Below, in pieces: positions 11,337 through 20,969 of a stretch of DNA of 64,000 bases; within the stretch, counting starts at the first letter, position 1, and every line of letters begins with the position of its first letter. Made by a program: the position numbers and the translations under genes. The stretch spans positions 224,360 to 288,359 of the forward strand of contig CAUYUJ010000192.1 of assembly GCA_963575745.1 (NCBI GenBank). The letters run 5' to 3'. The notes beneath the pieces were generated by a model. The model saw only the letters and a list, made by a program, of their open reading frames with translations, was not told the origin of the DNA and made no database searches. This DNA is from Prorocentrum cordatum. Its lineage: Eukaryota; Sar; Dinophyceae; Prorocentrales; Prorocentraceae.

Positions 11337-11970
11337 GACACCTTTCACTCCCGGAGCTCCTGGCGGCTCCGCTGCTTCGAGCCGGGAACCGTGGCGTTCC
11401 ATGTCGGGCCCCGGGGCCCCTTCACATCGACCCGGCTCGAGAAACGACCAGAAAGATGGGGTCCAGTGGTCCGGTCGTGGTTTTTACAACGATGCTGAAT
11501 CTGCTGCAACGTCAGATCTCAGGGCTGGTTGACCGAATGGCGCAGGCCAGCCTCGTCTCTCTCTAGCTTCAGACAAGCCTGGAGGACGACGAGCGAGCGA
11601 GGGAGAAGGGGAGGACACCGAGGCCGATCGGGGGAGCAGCGACAACCCAAGGGCGCGGAGACGACAACGCGGGAGGAGGGAGAAAGCAGGGGAGGCGACC
11701 CTTTCCTATGTTTGGTTGGCAAATGTCCAGGGAGGTGTTTGCCAAATTCTGGCCTCCCGGCCGGCCCTCGGCAGGCCTCCCTGGGCCGTCACAAGAACAC
11801 CGGGACCGAGAAGCTGGTGCTCGGGAAGGGGTCCACTAGACGTCCGGGGAGCCGCGCTGGGAAACAGTCGCGACGTGGGGCGCCTGGAGCGCACCGTCAC
11901 CATCGTGCCTGAGCTCTGGCATGGTGCCACCAGCCACCCTGGGGCCCAGGAAGGCCCTGGCCAGGCACGG
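11337..11970. other. Gene-poor spacer
   Basis: Open frames are present but none shows a recognisable motif or consistent protein-like composition. Nothing supportable was seen. Confidence 0.4.
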
Positions 11971-11979
11971 TGGTGGTGC

Positions 11980-12078
11980 ACCTCCTCCTCCTCCTCCTCC
12001 TCGTCCTCGTCGTCCTCCTCCTCCTCCTCCTCCTCGTCCTCGTCGTCCTCCTCCTCCTCGTCCTCCTCCTCCTCCTGC
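11980..12078 (+). repeat. CTC/CGTCCTC microsatellite
   Basis: CTC triplets are interrupted at intervals by GTC, giving a compound repeat of TCCTCGTCCTCGTCG type. Confidence 0.85.
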
Positions 12079-12192
12079 ATGCCTCCTGCGGACAGGAGAG
12101 CCGCCGCCGTCGCCGCCGCCGTCATGAAAGATGGGAGGCATCGATGTGCTCTTGGGCGGTGCTGAGCCATTTTTTAGGGGGGGGGTAGACAT

Positions 12193-12329
12193 GCGCGTTC
12201 CACGACTCGCAAAGTAACTCTTCGCAAATGGTCTGGATCCGCCGCGGGGGATCTACGAAAAACTAAGTCGATGCAGACATGCTTTTTCGGACGTTTGCGA
12301 GTGGGCGCTTTCCGAGTAGTGGAACGCGC
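12193..12329. mobile_element. MITE-like foldback element, family 4
   Basis: The left end GCGCGTTCCACGACTCG is inverted at the right end (complement GCGCGTTCCACTACTCG), and similarity continues inward through AAAG and CGCAAA. The imperfect inverted repeat is about 39 bp on a 137-bp element. One copy only was found in the window, so mobility is inferred from structure. Confidence 0.55.
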
Positions 12330-12747
12330 TCGGTGAGAGGGAGAAACCGCTCCTCGATGCGGATGATCGACAATGTGCCGGAGCTGGGGACGATCCCGAG
12401 CACAGAGATTCTGGAGGCGGCGCACGGGAAACGACGGACAACTAACCCATCCCTAATACGGCAGGCTCGTGTTGTGACGACCCTGGCGTTGGTTTCTGAC
12501 ACCGTGTGGATTGTTCAACCTTGAGCGATCGGCGGCTTCCGATCGCCCGATCGTTCCATGTATGCCGATTCTGGACAACAAGCGGCGCTCAACCTCGAAC
12601 GCCCGCGGCGGGGACGCCGCCGGTCGACACGACGCGGACCTACCGTGCGGAGGTATCGCCAAGGAATCGCCAAGGATGCTGGGTCTTTTTAGGGGGCCTC
12701 CTGGAGCGTTCTGGTCGCCTCATGGACGGCCTCCAGGTTTGGGGACG

Positions 12748-12822
12748 CACTGACCTGGGTCAATGCAAACCCAGGTTAGTCAGGCCCTGCAGGATCCTGC
12801 AAGATCCTGCAGGATCCTGGCC
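12748..12822. repeat. Dispersed repeat rich in CTGCAGGATCC palindromes
   Basis: The block starts CTGACCTGGGTCAATGCAAA and continues GTCAGGCCCTGCAGGATCC with further GATCCTGCA units. A related block lies at 26656-26770 (CTGACCCGGGTCAATCCAGA, then CAGGCCTTGCAAGATCCTG). Units are short, palindromic and partly tandem. Confidence 0.6.
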
Positions 12823-13003
12823 CGCCCGACAATAGGTGGCGGCGCGCACAAGAGGACATAGGGAGAGGGGGGAAGGCCTCTTGGAAGGACGCCGCTTCCG
12901 GGAAGGCGCTGGCCGTACGTCTGCAGACGAGGCCCGCACTCTCTGAGAAGCAGGGGTGCTTCTAGGAAGCCCCCCCCTTTCCCCCACACCCCCCTTCGGC
13001 TAC

Positions 13004-13179
13004 ATACGCAAGAGTGACCCAGGGTAAGAGTGACCTTTGGTGCGCGGCTTTTTTGGGGGGCCGCGGGGGGACCGAACCTGGGCGCGCAAGCGGCTGCCAC
13101 TGTCTCGTTCTCAGCCATCCGGGGACCCATCCGTGCCCGCACCAAAAAGGTCACTCCTGCGAGAGGTCACCCTTATACG
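13004..13179. mobile_element. MITE-like foldback element, family 5
   Basis: The left arm ATACGCAAGAGTGACC...AAGAGTGACCTTTGGTGC is the imperfect complement of the right arm (complement CGTATAAGGGTGACC...AGGAGTGACCTTTTTGGTGC), an inverted repeat of about 42 bp on a 176-bp element. GAGTGACC occurs twice in each arm. Only one copy is seen. Confidence 0.55.
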
Positions 13180-13544
13180 TCTCGTCGACCCCTTTCTGAG
13201 AGCGCGCCCGACTCTTCCCCCAGGGAGACGCGCGGGAGGCTCCGGGAGACCTTGCCATCGCCGGCCCTGCTACAGTCGGGGCGCTGACCTAAGGAACCCT
13301 AAACAAGGAACGAGGCCCCTGTTTCCCTTACCTTAAAACTTCGATTCCCCATGGAAAACCTAAGGAAAACCCGAGGCAAACTGTAAAACAATCAAGGAAC
13401 ACCGAGGCCCTCCCCAACGAACAGGGTTCCTTAATCAGCGCCCCGACTGTACGCACGCAGGATCGCGCCCTCCACACCCGCAGCCCGCCTTGCTGCACGA
13501 GCACCCGCCCGACCGGGCGGTCCCCCTTCTGTACAGGGGCCCCA
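13180..13544. other. Spacer, no gene seen
   Basis: Short low-information frames only. AGGAACCC-like motifs recur at 13285-13430 without a clear period. Confidence 0.4.
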
Positions 13545-13675
13545 GAACACACAAATAAAAAAACACACACACACACAAATAAAAAGAATCCCCATATTTT
13601 CTCATATTTTCGCATCTTTTCCTGGGGATCGACGGTTCATTGTGTCTGTGTGTTTTTTCCCTCCTGATTTTTGGG
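13545..13675. repeat. AT-rich dispersed element with CA-rich inverted ends
   Basis: The block runs from ACACACACACACAAATAAAAAG through ATATTTTC repeats to GTGTCTGTGTG. The ends are imperfect inverted repeats (CACACACACAAAT and complement of ATTGTGTCTGTGTG). A relative lies at 22405-22547 (same ATATTTTC core, ATTGTGTCTGTGTGTTTCTT end), inside an intron of the TSP1/VWA gene. Confidence 0.55.
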
Positions 13676-13727
13676 GAGGCCACGCGACGGCGCGACGCCT
13701 CCCTGCCAGCACGCTCGCGCACCTCGA

Positions 13728-13975
13728 ACGGGGGGCTCAAGGTCCGAGGCCCGAGGCTCGAGATCGAGGCTCGAGGCGCTCCAGCCTCGGGGGCTCGAGG
13801 CCGCAGGCCCGATCGAGGGATCGAGGGCTCGAGGCTCGAGGCTCGGGGCTCGAGGCTCGAGGCCGGAGGCTCGGCCGAGGCTCGCGAGGCTCGCGAGGCT
13901 CTCGGGGCTCTCGAGGCTCCCTCGAGGCTCCCGAGGCTCGGGGCCCGAGTGCCGCTCGAGGCCCGTGGCAGTTCG
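13728..13975. repeat. GGCTCGAGG minisatellite
   Basis: Degenerate 9-10-bp units GGCTCGAGG and CTCGAGGCC are repeated about 20 times. Because CTCGAG is palindromic, the array reads alike on both strands and could fold on itself. Confidence 0.75.
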
Positions 13976-14211
13976 AGGGCCCCCCCCCCCCACAGGCACG
14001 CACCGCAAGGGGGGGGGGGGGGCTCCCCGCACGCACCATGCTGCACTCAGGGCTAAGCCTAAACGGTGCTTTTCCTTTTCGTTTTGTTTTTCGTTGTCCT
14101 TCGCTGTTGTCTCGAACCCGCCTTTCCCGCAAAGCGACGTCGACACGAGAACGGCCCACGAAATCGCCAAACACACACCGTTGAGGTCCAGCCCTGTGCT
14201 GCACTCAGGAT

Positions 14212-14370
14212 GAGGTCGGGCATGTCCTCCTGAAGGCGGATTTTGAGAGAAAGCTCAAAAACAATGATCAGCAAAAACCGAGAAACCAAAAAGAGCCCCC
14301 CAAAATGGCCACCAGACCCGTGTTTGACTGTCCTTGGGGTACTCCTCCTGTCGAGGGACACGCACGACTT
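14212..14370. mobile_element. MITE-like foldback element, family 1, copy 2
   Basis: The left end GAGGTCGGGCATGTCCTCC and the right end (complement AAGTCGTGCGTGTCCCTCGA, then CAGGAGGAGTA) match the family-1 terminal inverted repeat in sequence, and the length is 159 bp. The A-rich interior is diverged from copy 1. Confidence 0.65.
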
Positions 14371-14780
14371 AAACTTAGGAGCGGAACTGGAAAAGACCCG
14401 CCGAGGGCGCGGACTCTTTTGTGCTGGGCTGTGCCTTCCCGAGCGGCCCGGGCCCGGGCCACCGCGTTGGACCCCGGGCGACCAGCCCCGGGTCTCCTGA
14501 CGCCCCCCCCCTCCCCCCCCGGCCTCAGCAACGCCGCGGCCCAATATCTGGCAAGGGGCATGGATCGACCTAAACCGTGCTGTTCGTGTTCGTTCTGTTT
14601 TCATGATCCCTCGTTTTGTGTGTCTCCAATCCGCCCTCGCTGTAAAACGAGATCGAAACGAAAACGGCCCATCGGACGTCCGATTGGACGGCGCAGCGTG
14701 GGCCCCGTGGGGGGGCCGGGGCGCGAGGCCCCTGCAGAGCCGTGGCCTGGCCACGCCCACCTCGGGGAGGAAAAAGGAGC

Positions 14781-14818
14781 CGTACAGCCGACCCTTATCA
14801 GAAGGATGGACGGTACAG
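14781..14818. repeat. Short fragment of dispersed repeat D1
   Basis: GTACAGCCGACCCTTATCAG followed by AAGGATGGACGGTA is nearly the same as the left edge of the D1 copy at 15661. Confidence 0.55.
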
Positions 14819-15059
14819 GGCAGTTTTTAATACATGGGATGTTTAAGGATATTGGGTTTTTAATACTGATTACTTTATGAATGAATTTATGCATGGACTC
14901 GTCGTTGTTTTTAATACTAAATCCCAGCATTTTTAAGACATGATCCGCACGCGGAGCATGTACAAGTGGTACGTGTGCCATGGCTCTGGCACACAAAGGA
15001 AGGGGGGGGGGAGGAGGTGGAGGAGGGGGGAAGAGGGGGCAATACATCGCCCCTCGGGG

Positions 15060-15640
15060 CCCAGCAACGGTGCCCTAATCCCAAGTGTGTGTGTGGGGGG
15101 GGGGGGGGGGGAGGTGGCGCGCGTCGCGACGCGGCATGAAGCGCTCGGAGCGGAGAGGGGCACGGGGCGGAGATCCCACTGGGGAGCTGGGGGCGCGGAG
15201 AGAAGGGGGGGGGGCAGGTGGCGTGCGTCGCGACGCGGAATAAAATGGTCGGGGCGGAGGGGGCACTGGGCGGGGCATGGGGCAGAGTGCCACGGGGGGG
15301 GGGGGTCCGACTGGGGCGCTGGGAGCGGGAAGGGAGGGGGGGGGGAGGTGGCGCGCGTCGCGACGCGGATTGAAACTGTCGGGGCGGGGGGCACGGGGCG
15401 GAGCCCCCGCTGGGGCGCTGGAGGGAGGTGGGGCAAGCGGTGTGCGTCGCGAGGCGGAATAAAGCGTTCGTGGCGGAGGGGGCAGTGGGCGGGGCTCCCC
15501 GCTGGGGCGCTGGGGGCGCGGGGGGGCTCGGGGCAGAGAGCCGCGGCGCGGGGCCCCGCTCTGGCGCTCGGGGGCGAGGGAGGGGGGGGGGGGGGTGCGA
15601 CGCGGAATAAAATGTTCGGAGCTCTAGACACCCTGTGCAA
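15060..15640. repeat. G-rich minisatellite, units of about 90-130 bp
   Basis: About five units each contain a GTCGCGACGCGG core (15123, 15228, 15357, a variant at 15446, a partial near 15597), followed by GAATAAA-like and GGGGCGGAG segments and G runs up to about 15. Open frames across it on both strands are repeat products. Confidence 0.75.
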
Positions 15641-15654
15641 GAGAATAAAAAACG

Positions 15655-15840
15655 GCACTGTACAGCCAACCCGCATCAGAAGGATGGACGGTAAGGATGC
15701 AAGGGCCTCGGAAGCCCGTTTCGAAGCTCCTCGAGCGGGGCGCGGCCAACGAACGTGGCCAAGCCTGGACCGAGGAGGCGAGGATGCGAGGGTACCCCCT
15801 TGGGAAGGTCGCTCATCCCGACTGCGCGAGTCGACTGTAT
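15655..15840. repeat. Dispersed repeat D1, copy 1
   Basis: The block begins CAACCCGCATCAGAAGGATG and includes GGATGCAAGGGCCTCGGAAG, GGGGCGCGGCCAACGAA and GCTCATCCCGACTG. The same order of blocks occurs at 26325-26505 at roughly 70% similarity by eye. It is non-coding. Confidence 0.65.
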
Positions 15841-17390
15841 CAGCCACACCCCTGAGGCAGCAGCGCAACATGCCTCCGGACGGACACGAAAAGAAGGACA
15901 ACACGCGCGCACGGGCTCTCCCACCGGCGGCGCTCCACGGATGCTCCTTCTCCCTCCCGGCCACATTCGCATGGGGGAGACGGGTCCTGAGGGACACGGG
16001 TCCTGGACCCTGGAGGAAGAGAAGGGGCATGAGGAGGAGGAGGAGGAGGAGGAGGAGGAGGAGGAGGAGGAGGAGGAAAGGATGACGTGAGGGACGACGA
16101 TGACGACGGCCAGGCGCAGAGGAAGAGAAGGGGAGGAGGGGGATCTCGATACTGCTTCGATTTCCATGTAGTTGCCAGCAAGTGATCCGCTGCCTCCTGG
16201 GCTAGCCCAAAAGGAGCCCCACGGACTCAGGACACGTCCTCAAAGATGTCGCCAAACATGCTCGGATTCATTATGTACGTGGAGCTGTACAGGTCGTTGA
16301 TCCATCTCCTGGGGGTAACCAAAGGCACCGACACCGACACTCCCTGGACCTCTCCACGGATGCGCTCTGACAATGATCCTGAGGTGCACGGTTTCCCCCG
16401 GGGCCGTAGGCGACCCGAGGAGGAAGAGGAGGAGGAGGTGGTGGAGGAGGAGGAGGAGGAGGAGGAGGAGGAGGAGGAGGAGAGGAGGAGGAGGAGGGGA
16501 GGGGAGGGAGGGGGAGGAAGAGGGGAGGAGGAGATGAGGAGAGGAGGAGGGAGGAGGAGGAGGAGGAGGCCAGGAGGAGGAGGCAACGAGATGGCCCAGG
16601 AGGCCCCCTCTGGCCTCGGCCCGTAGGTCTTAGGCACCATGCCAGAGGAGGAGGAGGAGGAGGAGGAGGAGGAGGAGGAGGAGGGAGGACGAGGAGGAGG
16701 AAAGGAGGAGGAGGAGGAGGAGAGGAGGAGGAGGAGGAGGAGGAGGAGGAGGGAGAAGGAGAGGGAGGAGGAGGAGGAGGAGGAGGAGGAGGAGGAGGAG
16801 GAGGGAGGAGGAGGCGGAGGAGGACGGGCCGCCTAAGCCCTTCGGAGAAACCCTCCATCCTGAGGTAGATCCGACCTGTGGAGGCGCATGCCCGCGGAGA
16901 CAGGCCCCCCAAAAGGGGAACGGGGGCCAGGCGGTTCGGCTCGAGGGTGCGCACAGGCAGCTCCCCGAGGTGGCCTCGGGCACGCCTCTCGAATCGTCTG
17001 GGACGGTCCAAGCACCCCCGAACCCTTTGGGCGCGGAGCGCCGGGTGTATTGAGACCGCCCAGGACCACCTGGGGGGCCCGTGGGCCCGCTGGGGATACC
17101 GCGGGGGGCTGCCCGCGCGCAGCCTCACGCCCCTGCCAACAGGGATGGTCATGTTTTCTGCACCTCTTCCAAGGTCCATGCTGGTCAATTGTCTTCCATC
17201 GTGAATGCATGTTTGACGGCCGCGCGGCTCGAAACGGACCCCAGACCTCGAAAACTATAAAAAAACACTGATCCTCGAGTTCCCTCCTCCCTGGTATCGG
17301 CATATTTCCCCATAACCGCATAATGGCATTTTTGTTGTTACTCCGACCGTGTCGACTCCTCACGCAGAGTCACACTCAGGGTCACTACTT
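15841..17390 (+). repeat. GAG/GGA microsatellite region
   Basis: GAG triplets run at about 16027-16078, 16421-16575 and 16643-16826. Between them, 16227-16330 on the minus strand reads TPRRWINDLYSSTYIMNPSM, a non-repetitive peptide, but without splice sites or a homologue it cannot be called a gene. 16830-17390 shows nothing supportable. Confidence 0.7.
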
Positions 17391-17399
17391 AGGTTATGC

Positions 17400-18725
17400 T
17401 AGGTGTTGATGAGAAGAATGATGATGGTGGTGATGGTGATGGTGGTACTGGTCGTGGTAATGATGATGCTGCTGATGATGACGATGATGATGATGGTGAT
17501 GATGATGGTGATGATGATGCTGGTGGGTGATGCCACTCTTGGTAGATGAGGACGATGATTATGTTGATGATGCTGATGAAGGTGACGATGATGATAATGC
17601 TGCTGATGATGATGGTCAAACTTATGATAGTGATAATGACGATAAGTATGATGGTGATGCTGATGGTGATGGCTGTGAAGATGATGACGACGAGGGCAAT
17701 ACTGGTAATAATGATGGTGATGCTTATGATGATGCTGATTCAGATGATGACGGCGAAGATGCTGATGCTGATGATGAAGATGCTGATAATGCTGATTACC
17801 AGGATGCTGATGATGATGTTGATGCTGCTAGTGATGGCGTTCGTCATGGTGATGATGCTGATGCTTATGATGATGATCGGAGGTTGGGGGGTGAGATCGC
17901 AGTGTAACGGAGTCCCCCCACTCAGAAATCGAGTTTCGAGTTCGTGCTCGTGCCGTGCGTGCGGGCGAGGCGAAGCTGCGTGGGCCAGCGAGGAATTCAT
18001 TCTGCTATCGCTAGGGGTCCGGCAACACAAATGGTTCCCCTCCCCGGTGTTGTCAAGCGGTGGCCCGCATTGTCCCGTCGGTTGCCCGCCGGTTGCTCAT
18101 CACGGTTGCTCATCATGGTTGCTCATCATTGTCCCGCCAGTTGCTCATCATGGTTCTCATCATTGTCCCGCCGGTTGCTCATCATGGTTGCTCATCATTG
18201 TCCTGCCGGTTGCTCATGATGGTTGCTCATCATGGTTGCTCATGAGTTGTCGTCATGAGCCACCCCCCTCCCCCCACCCCCCCACAACCTCCTTATCACC
18301 CGCAGGGTGGTCGTATAGGTAAATATTATACTCATGATGGTAGTCGTGTGGATGATGATGGCAACAACGATGATAATAATCATGATGATGCTGCTGATGA
18401 TGATGATCATGACGATTGTGGTAATGATGTTGATCATGATGACGCAAGTCATGATGATGAGGATGACGATGATAATGATAGTAGCGATGTTGGTGGATGA
18501 TGATGATAGTGAGGATGGTGATGGTGGATGGGTATGATGATGATGCTGATGAGTATGATGGTGAGGAGGATGATGATGAGGATGATGATGACATGGTGAT
18601 GGGGATTGTGATGATATGATGATGGTGATGATCATGATGATGATAAAGATGGTGATGATGATGATGATGGTGCTGCTGCTGCTGCTGCTGATGATGATGA
18701 TGAAGATGATGATGATGACGGGGAA
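17400..18725. repeat. GAT/ATG trinucleotide repeats with a GGTTGCTCATCAT minisatellite
   Basis: Degenerate GATGAT/GATGCT runs occupy 17405-17880 and 18330-18720. Between them, 18075-18250 repeats GGTTGCTCATCATTGTCCCG with variable spacing. Asp-rich and Met-rich open frames here are repeat products. Confidence 0.85.
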
Positions 18726-18729
18726 AAGT

Positions 18730-19490
18730 TTGAGGATGCCTCGGGCGAAGCGCTGGCTACAACTCACCCAAGGGGGGGGGAAGCCAGGGGGCATCTCACT
18801 CCTCCGGTCGCGCCTGGATTGCGGGGATGCCTCGAGCGGCTTGCCCATGTGCATGCTCAACACCCTCCGCTGTCGGAGCAGATTCTGCGGATGTCTCGGG
18901 CGAGGCGCCGGTGTTTGCACCCCAGGGGAGGGCAAATATTGCGAGGATGCCTCGAAGGGTGTGCGTGTTTTGCTGGCCATGCTCGTCTGCAGCCAAAGCA
19001 GGTTCTCAGGAAATGTCGGGCGACGCGCTGGTTTCGACACGCCCAAGGGAGAGCCGCCAGGGGGTATCTCACTCCTCCGTTCGCGCACAGATGGCGGAGA
19101 TGTCTCGAGCGGTTTGCCTGTTTGCATGCTCAATGTCCTCTGCTTTCGGAGCATATGCTGAGGAGGTCTCGGGCGAGGCGCTGGCTTTCACACCCCAGGG
19201 GGTGCCCAGATTGCGTGGATGTCTCGAGCGGTGTGCGAGCGGTTTGCCTGTTTCCTGATCCAGGATTCTCAGCTTTCGAGGCAAATGTGGAGGACGTCTG
19301 GGGCGAGGCGGGGGGACGCATGCGGACCCTGCCGCGGGGGCCATCGGTGGAGCTCCCTATGGGGCCACGATTATCGTGAGGGGCGTGCCGAAATGGGCGG
19401 TAATGATCGACCCCAGGGGGGCACAGATTGCGAGGATATCTCGAGCGGTTTGCCTGTTTTGGTGGTCGGACTCGTTAGTCTCGGGCGAGG
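18730..19490. repeat. Degenerate satellite, units of about 120-155 bp
   Basis: CTCGGGCGAGGCGCTGG-like cores recur at 18738, 18893, 19013, 19163, 19296 and 19481, each preceded by GCGGGGATGCCTCGAGCGG-like and followed by ACACCCCAGGGG-like segments. Two further cores occur at about 20575-20640. Frames across the array give repeating Cys/Arg/Gly peptides, but the periodic DNA explains them. Confidence 0.7.
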
Positions 19491-19492
19491 CG

Positions 19493-19582
19493 CTGGCCCA
19501 GGAGGCGCCAGGAGGCAGCAGGAGGCCCCAGGAGGCCCCAGAGAGCTCCAGGAGCCTGGAGGCCCCAGGAGGCATCAGGAGA
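19493..19582 (+). repeat. GGCCCCAGGA decamer array
   Basis: Tandem 10-bp units GGCCCCAGGA with variants GGCGCCAGGA. This belongs to the GGCCCCARGA superfamily that occurs at seven loci, always in this orientation. Confidence 0.8.
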
Positions 19583-20235
19583 GGAGGCCCGGCTCCAATC
19601 CTACATTAACGTATGTTCCTATAGATTGGGCTTCACGAATCCTTGGTGATTTTCGCATGTACCAACACACATATCTATATATATATATATACTGCCCCTG
19701 TCTTGTGGCCCCGACCTTCCATGTTTTCCAAATGTTCCTGTAGGTTGGGCCTCCGTTGCCAGGACAAAAAAGTGCCCACAGCCATGGCAGGTAGGCGATG
19801 CAACATGGTAACAACCACAACTGCGAAGTGCCCCTGCTTCGGACCCCTCCCCCCCAGAATTCAAAGTTGAAGTGTCCACATTCTGTCACTGGCCTTTGGC
19901 CTACCGCCAAAACCCGTCAACTTCAAATTTAGGGGAAGGGTGGTATACATGTTGGTCCGACGTTCTTTAATGACTCATTTTTTCTACTTCTCCCAGCGCA
20001 CGAGATTCGTTTTGTCTTCGTTTCCCAAAGCAAAATGACACCACAGATGTGGAAAAAGACGCGTCGCAATGTCTTGGCGAGTCACGTGTGGACACTTTCA
20101 GCCCACCCACCGTCCCCTGGGGCCCGAATCAGTTGTGTGTTTGACATGTGTTCTGATCGCCTGCTCCTCTCCTGTGGCTCCAACCCTGAGTGCTGTGCTA
20201 ATGCCCCTACACTTTGGGCCTCGCCTTGGGGCGCG

Positions 20236-20435
20236 CATCCCCCCCAGGAGGCCCCAGGGAGGCCCCAGGAGGCCCCAGGAGGCCCCAGGAGGCCCCAGGA
20301 GGCTCCTGGATGCCACAAGAGGTTCCGGGGGGCACCAGGAAGCCTCAGGACGCCCCAGGAGGCCCCAGGAGGCACCCGGAGGCCCCAGGAGGCCCCAAGA
20401 GGTTCAAGGAGGCCCCAGGAGGCCGCAGGAGTGGC
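20236..20435 (+). repeat. GGCCCCAGGA decamer array, larger
   Basis: About 20 decamer units with occasional AAGAGG and TCCTGG substitutions. Same unit and orientation as the array at 19493. No gene is supported in 19583-20235 or 20436-20970. Confidence 0.8.
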
Positions 20436-20969
20436 TCCAATCCTAGGCGTTACGCTTGTTCCTGTAATTAGTGCTCCAGTCCAGGAGTGGCCGCAGAGTG
20501 CGAGGATGCCTAAGGCGGTTTGCCAGTTTTCGTGGCCAGATTCGTCTGCGTTCAGAGCAGAGTCGGAGGATCTCTCGGGTGAGGCGCTGGCTTCGACACC
20601 GCGCTCATCTTGCGAGGATGTCTCGGGCGGTTCGCCTGGCTCGGTGGCCAGGCTCGTCTGCGGGACGGGTGCACTCCCAGCCGGTCAATGCCCACGCAGC
20701 CGGTCAATGCCCACGCCCGTGTGTGTGTGTGTGTTCGAAGCCTCTCGCGCCTGGACGCTCACGACGGGACGGTCCATGCAAATAGGTGCACACATGGGGA
20801 GCTCCACGCATGCTGGTCGTCTGACCTGTAGTGTCAGAGGCACTGTCTGTGGCCCCGGTGTTCTACACTGCTGGGCCTGCTCATAGAGCGACTGTAACTT
20901 ATGTGCGGTCAGGGAGCCCCTGACCTCTCTCACTTCATGGGGAGCCCCACGCCAGGAACCGTTTGTTTC

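Noticed and set aside
10242-11498. 418-codon plus-strand frame
   Set aside because: It runs through a TA repeat, a MITE-like element and GC-rich spacer, with no coherent protein.
16227-16330. Minus-strand exon RWINDLYSSTYIMNPSM
   Set aside because: Non-repetitive but isolated; no neighbouring exons or splice sites support it.
18616-19161. Cys/Gly-rich frame that could look like a repeat protein
   Set aside because: Explained by the 120-155-bp DNA satellite; repeat spacing is not a multiple of three and frames shift between units.
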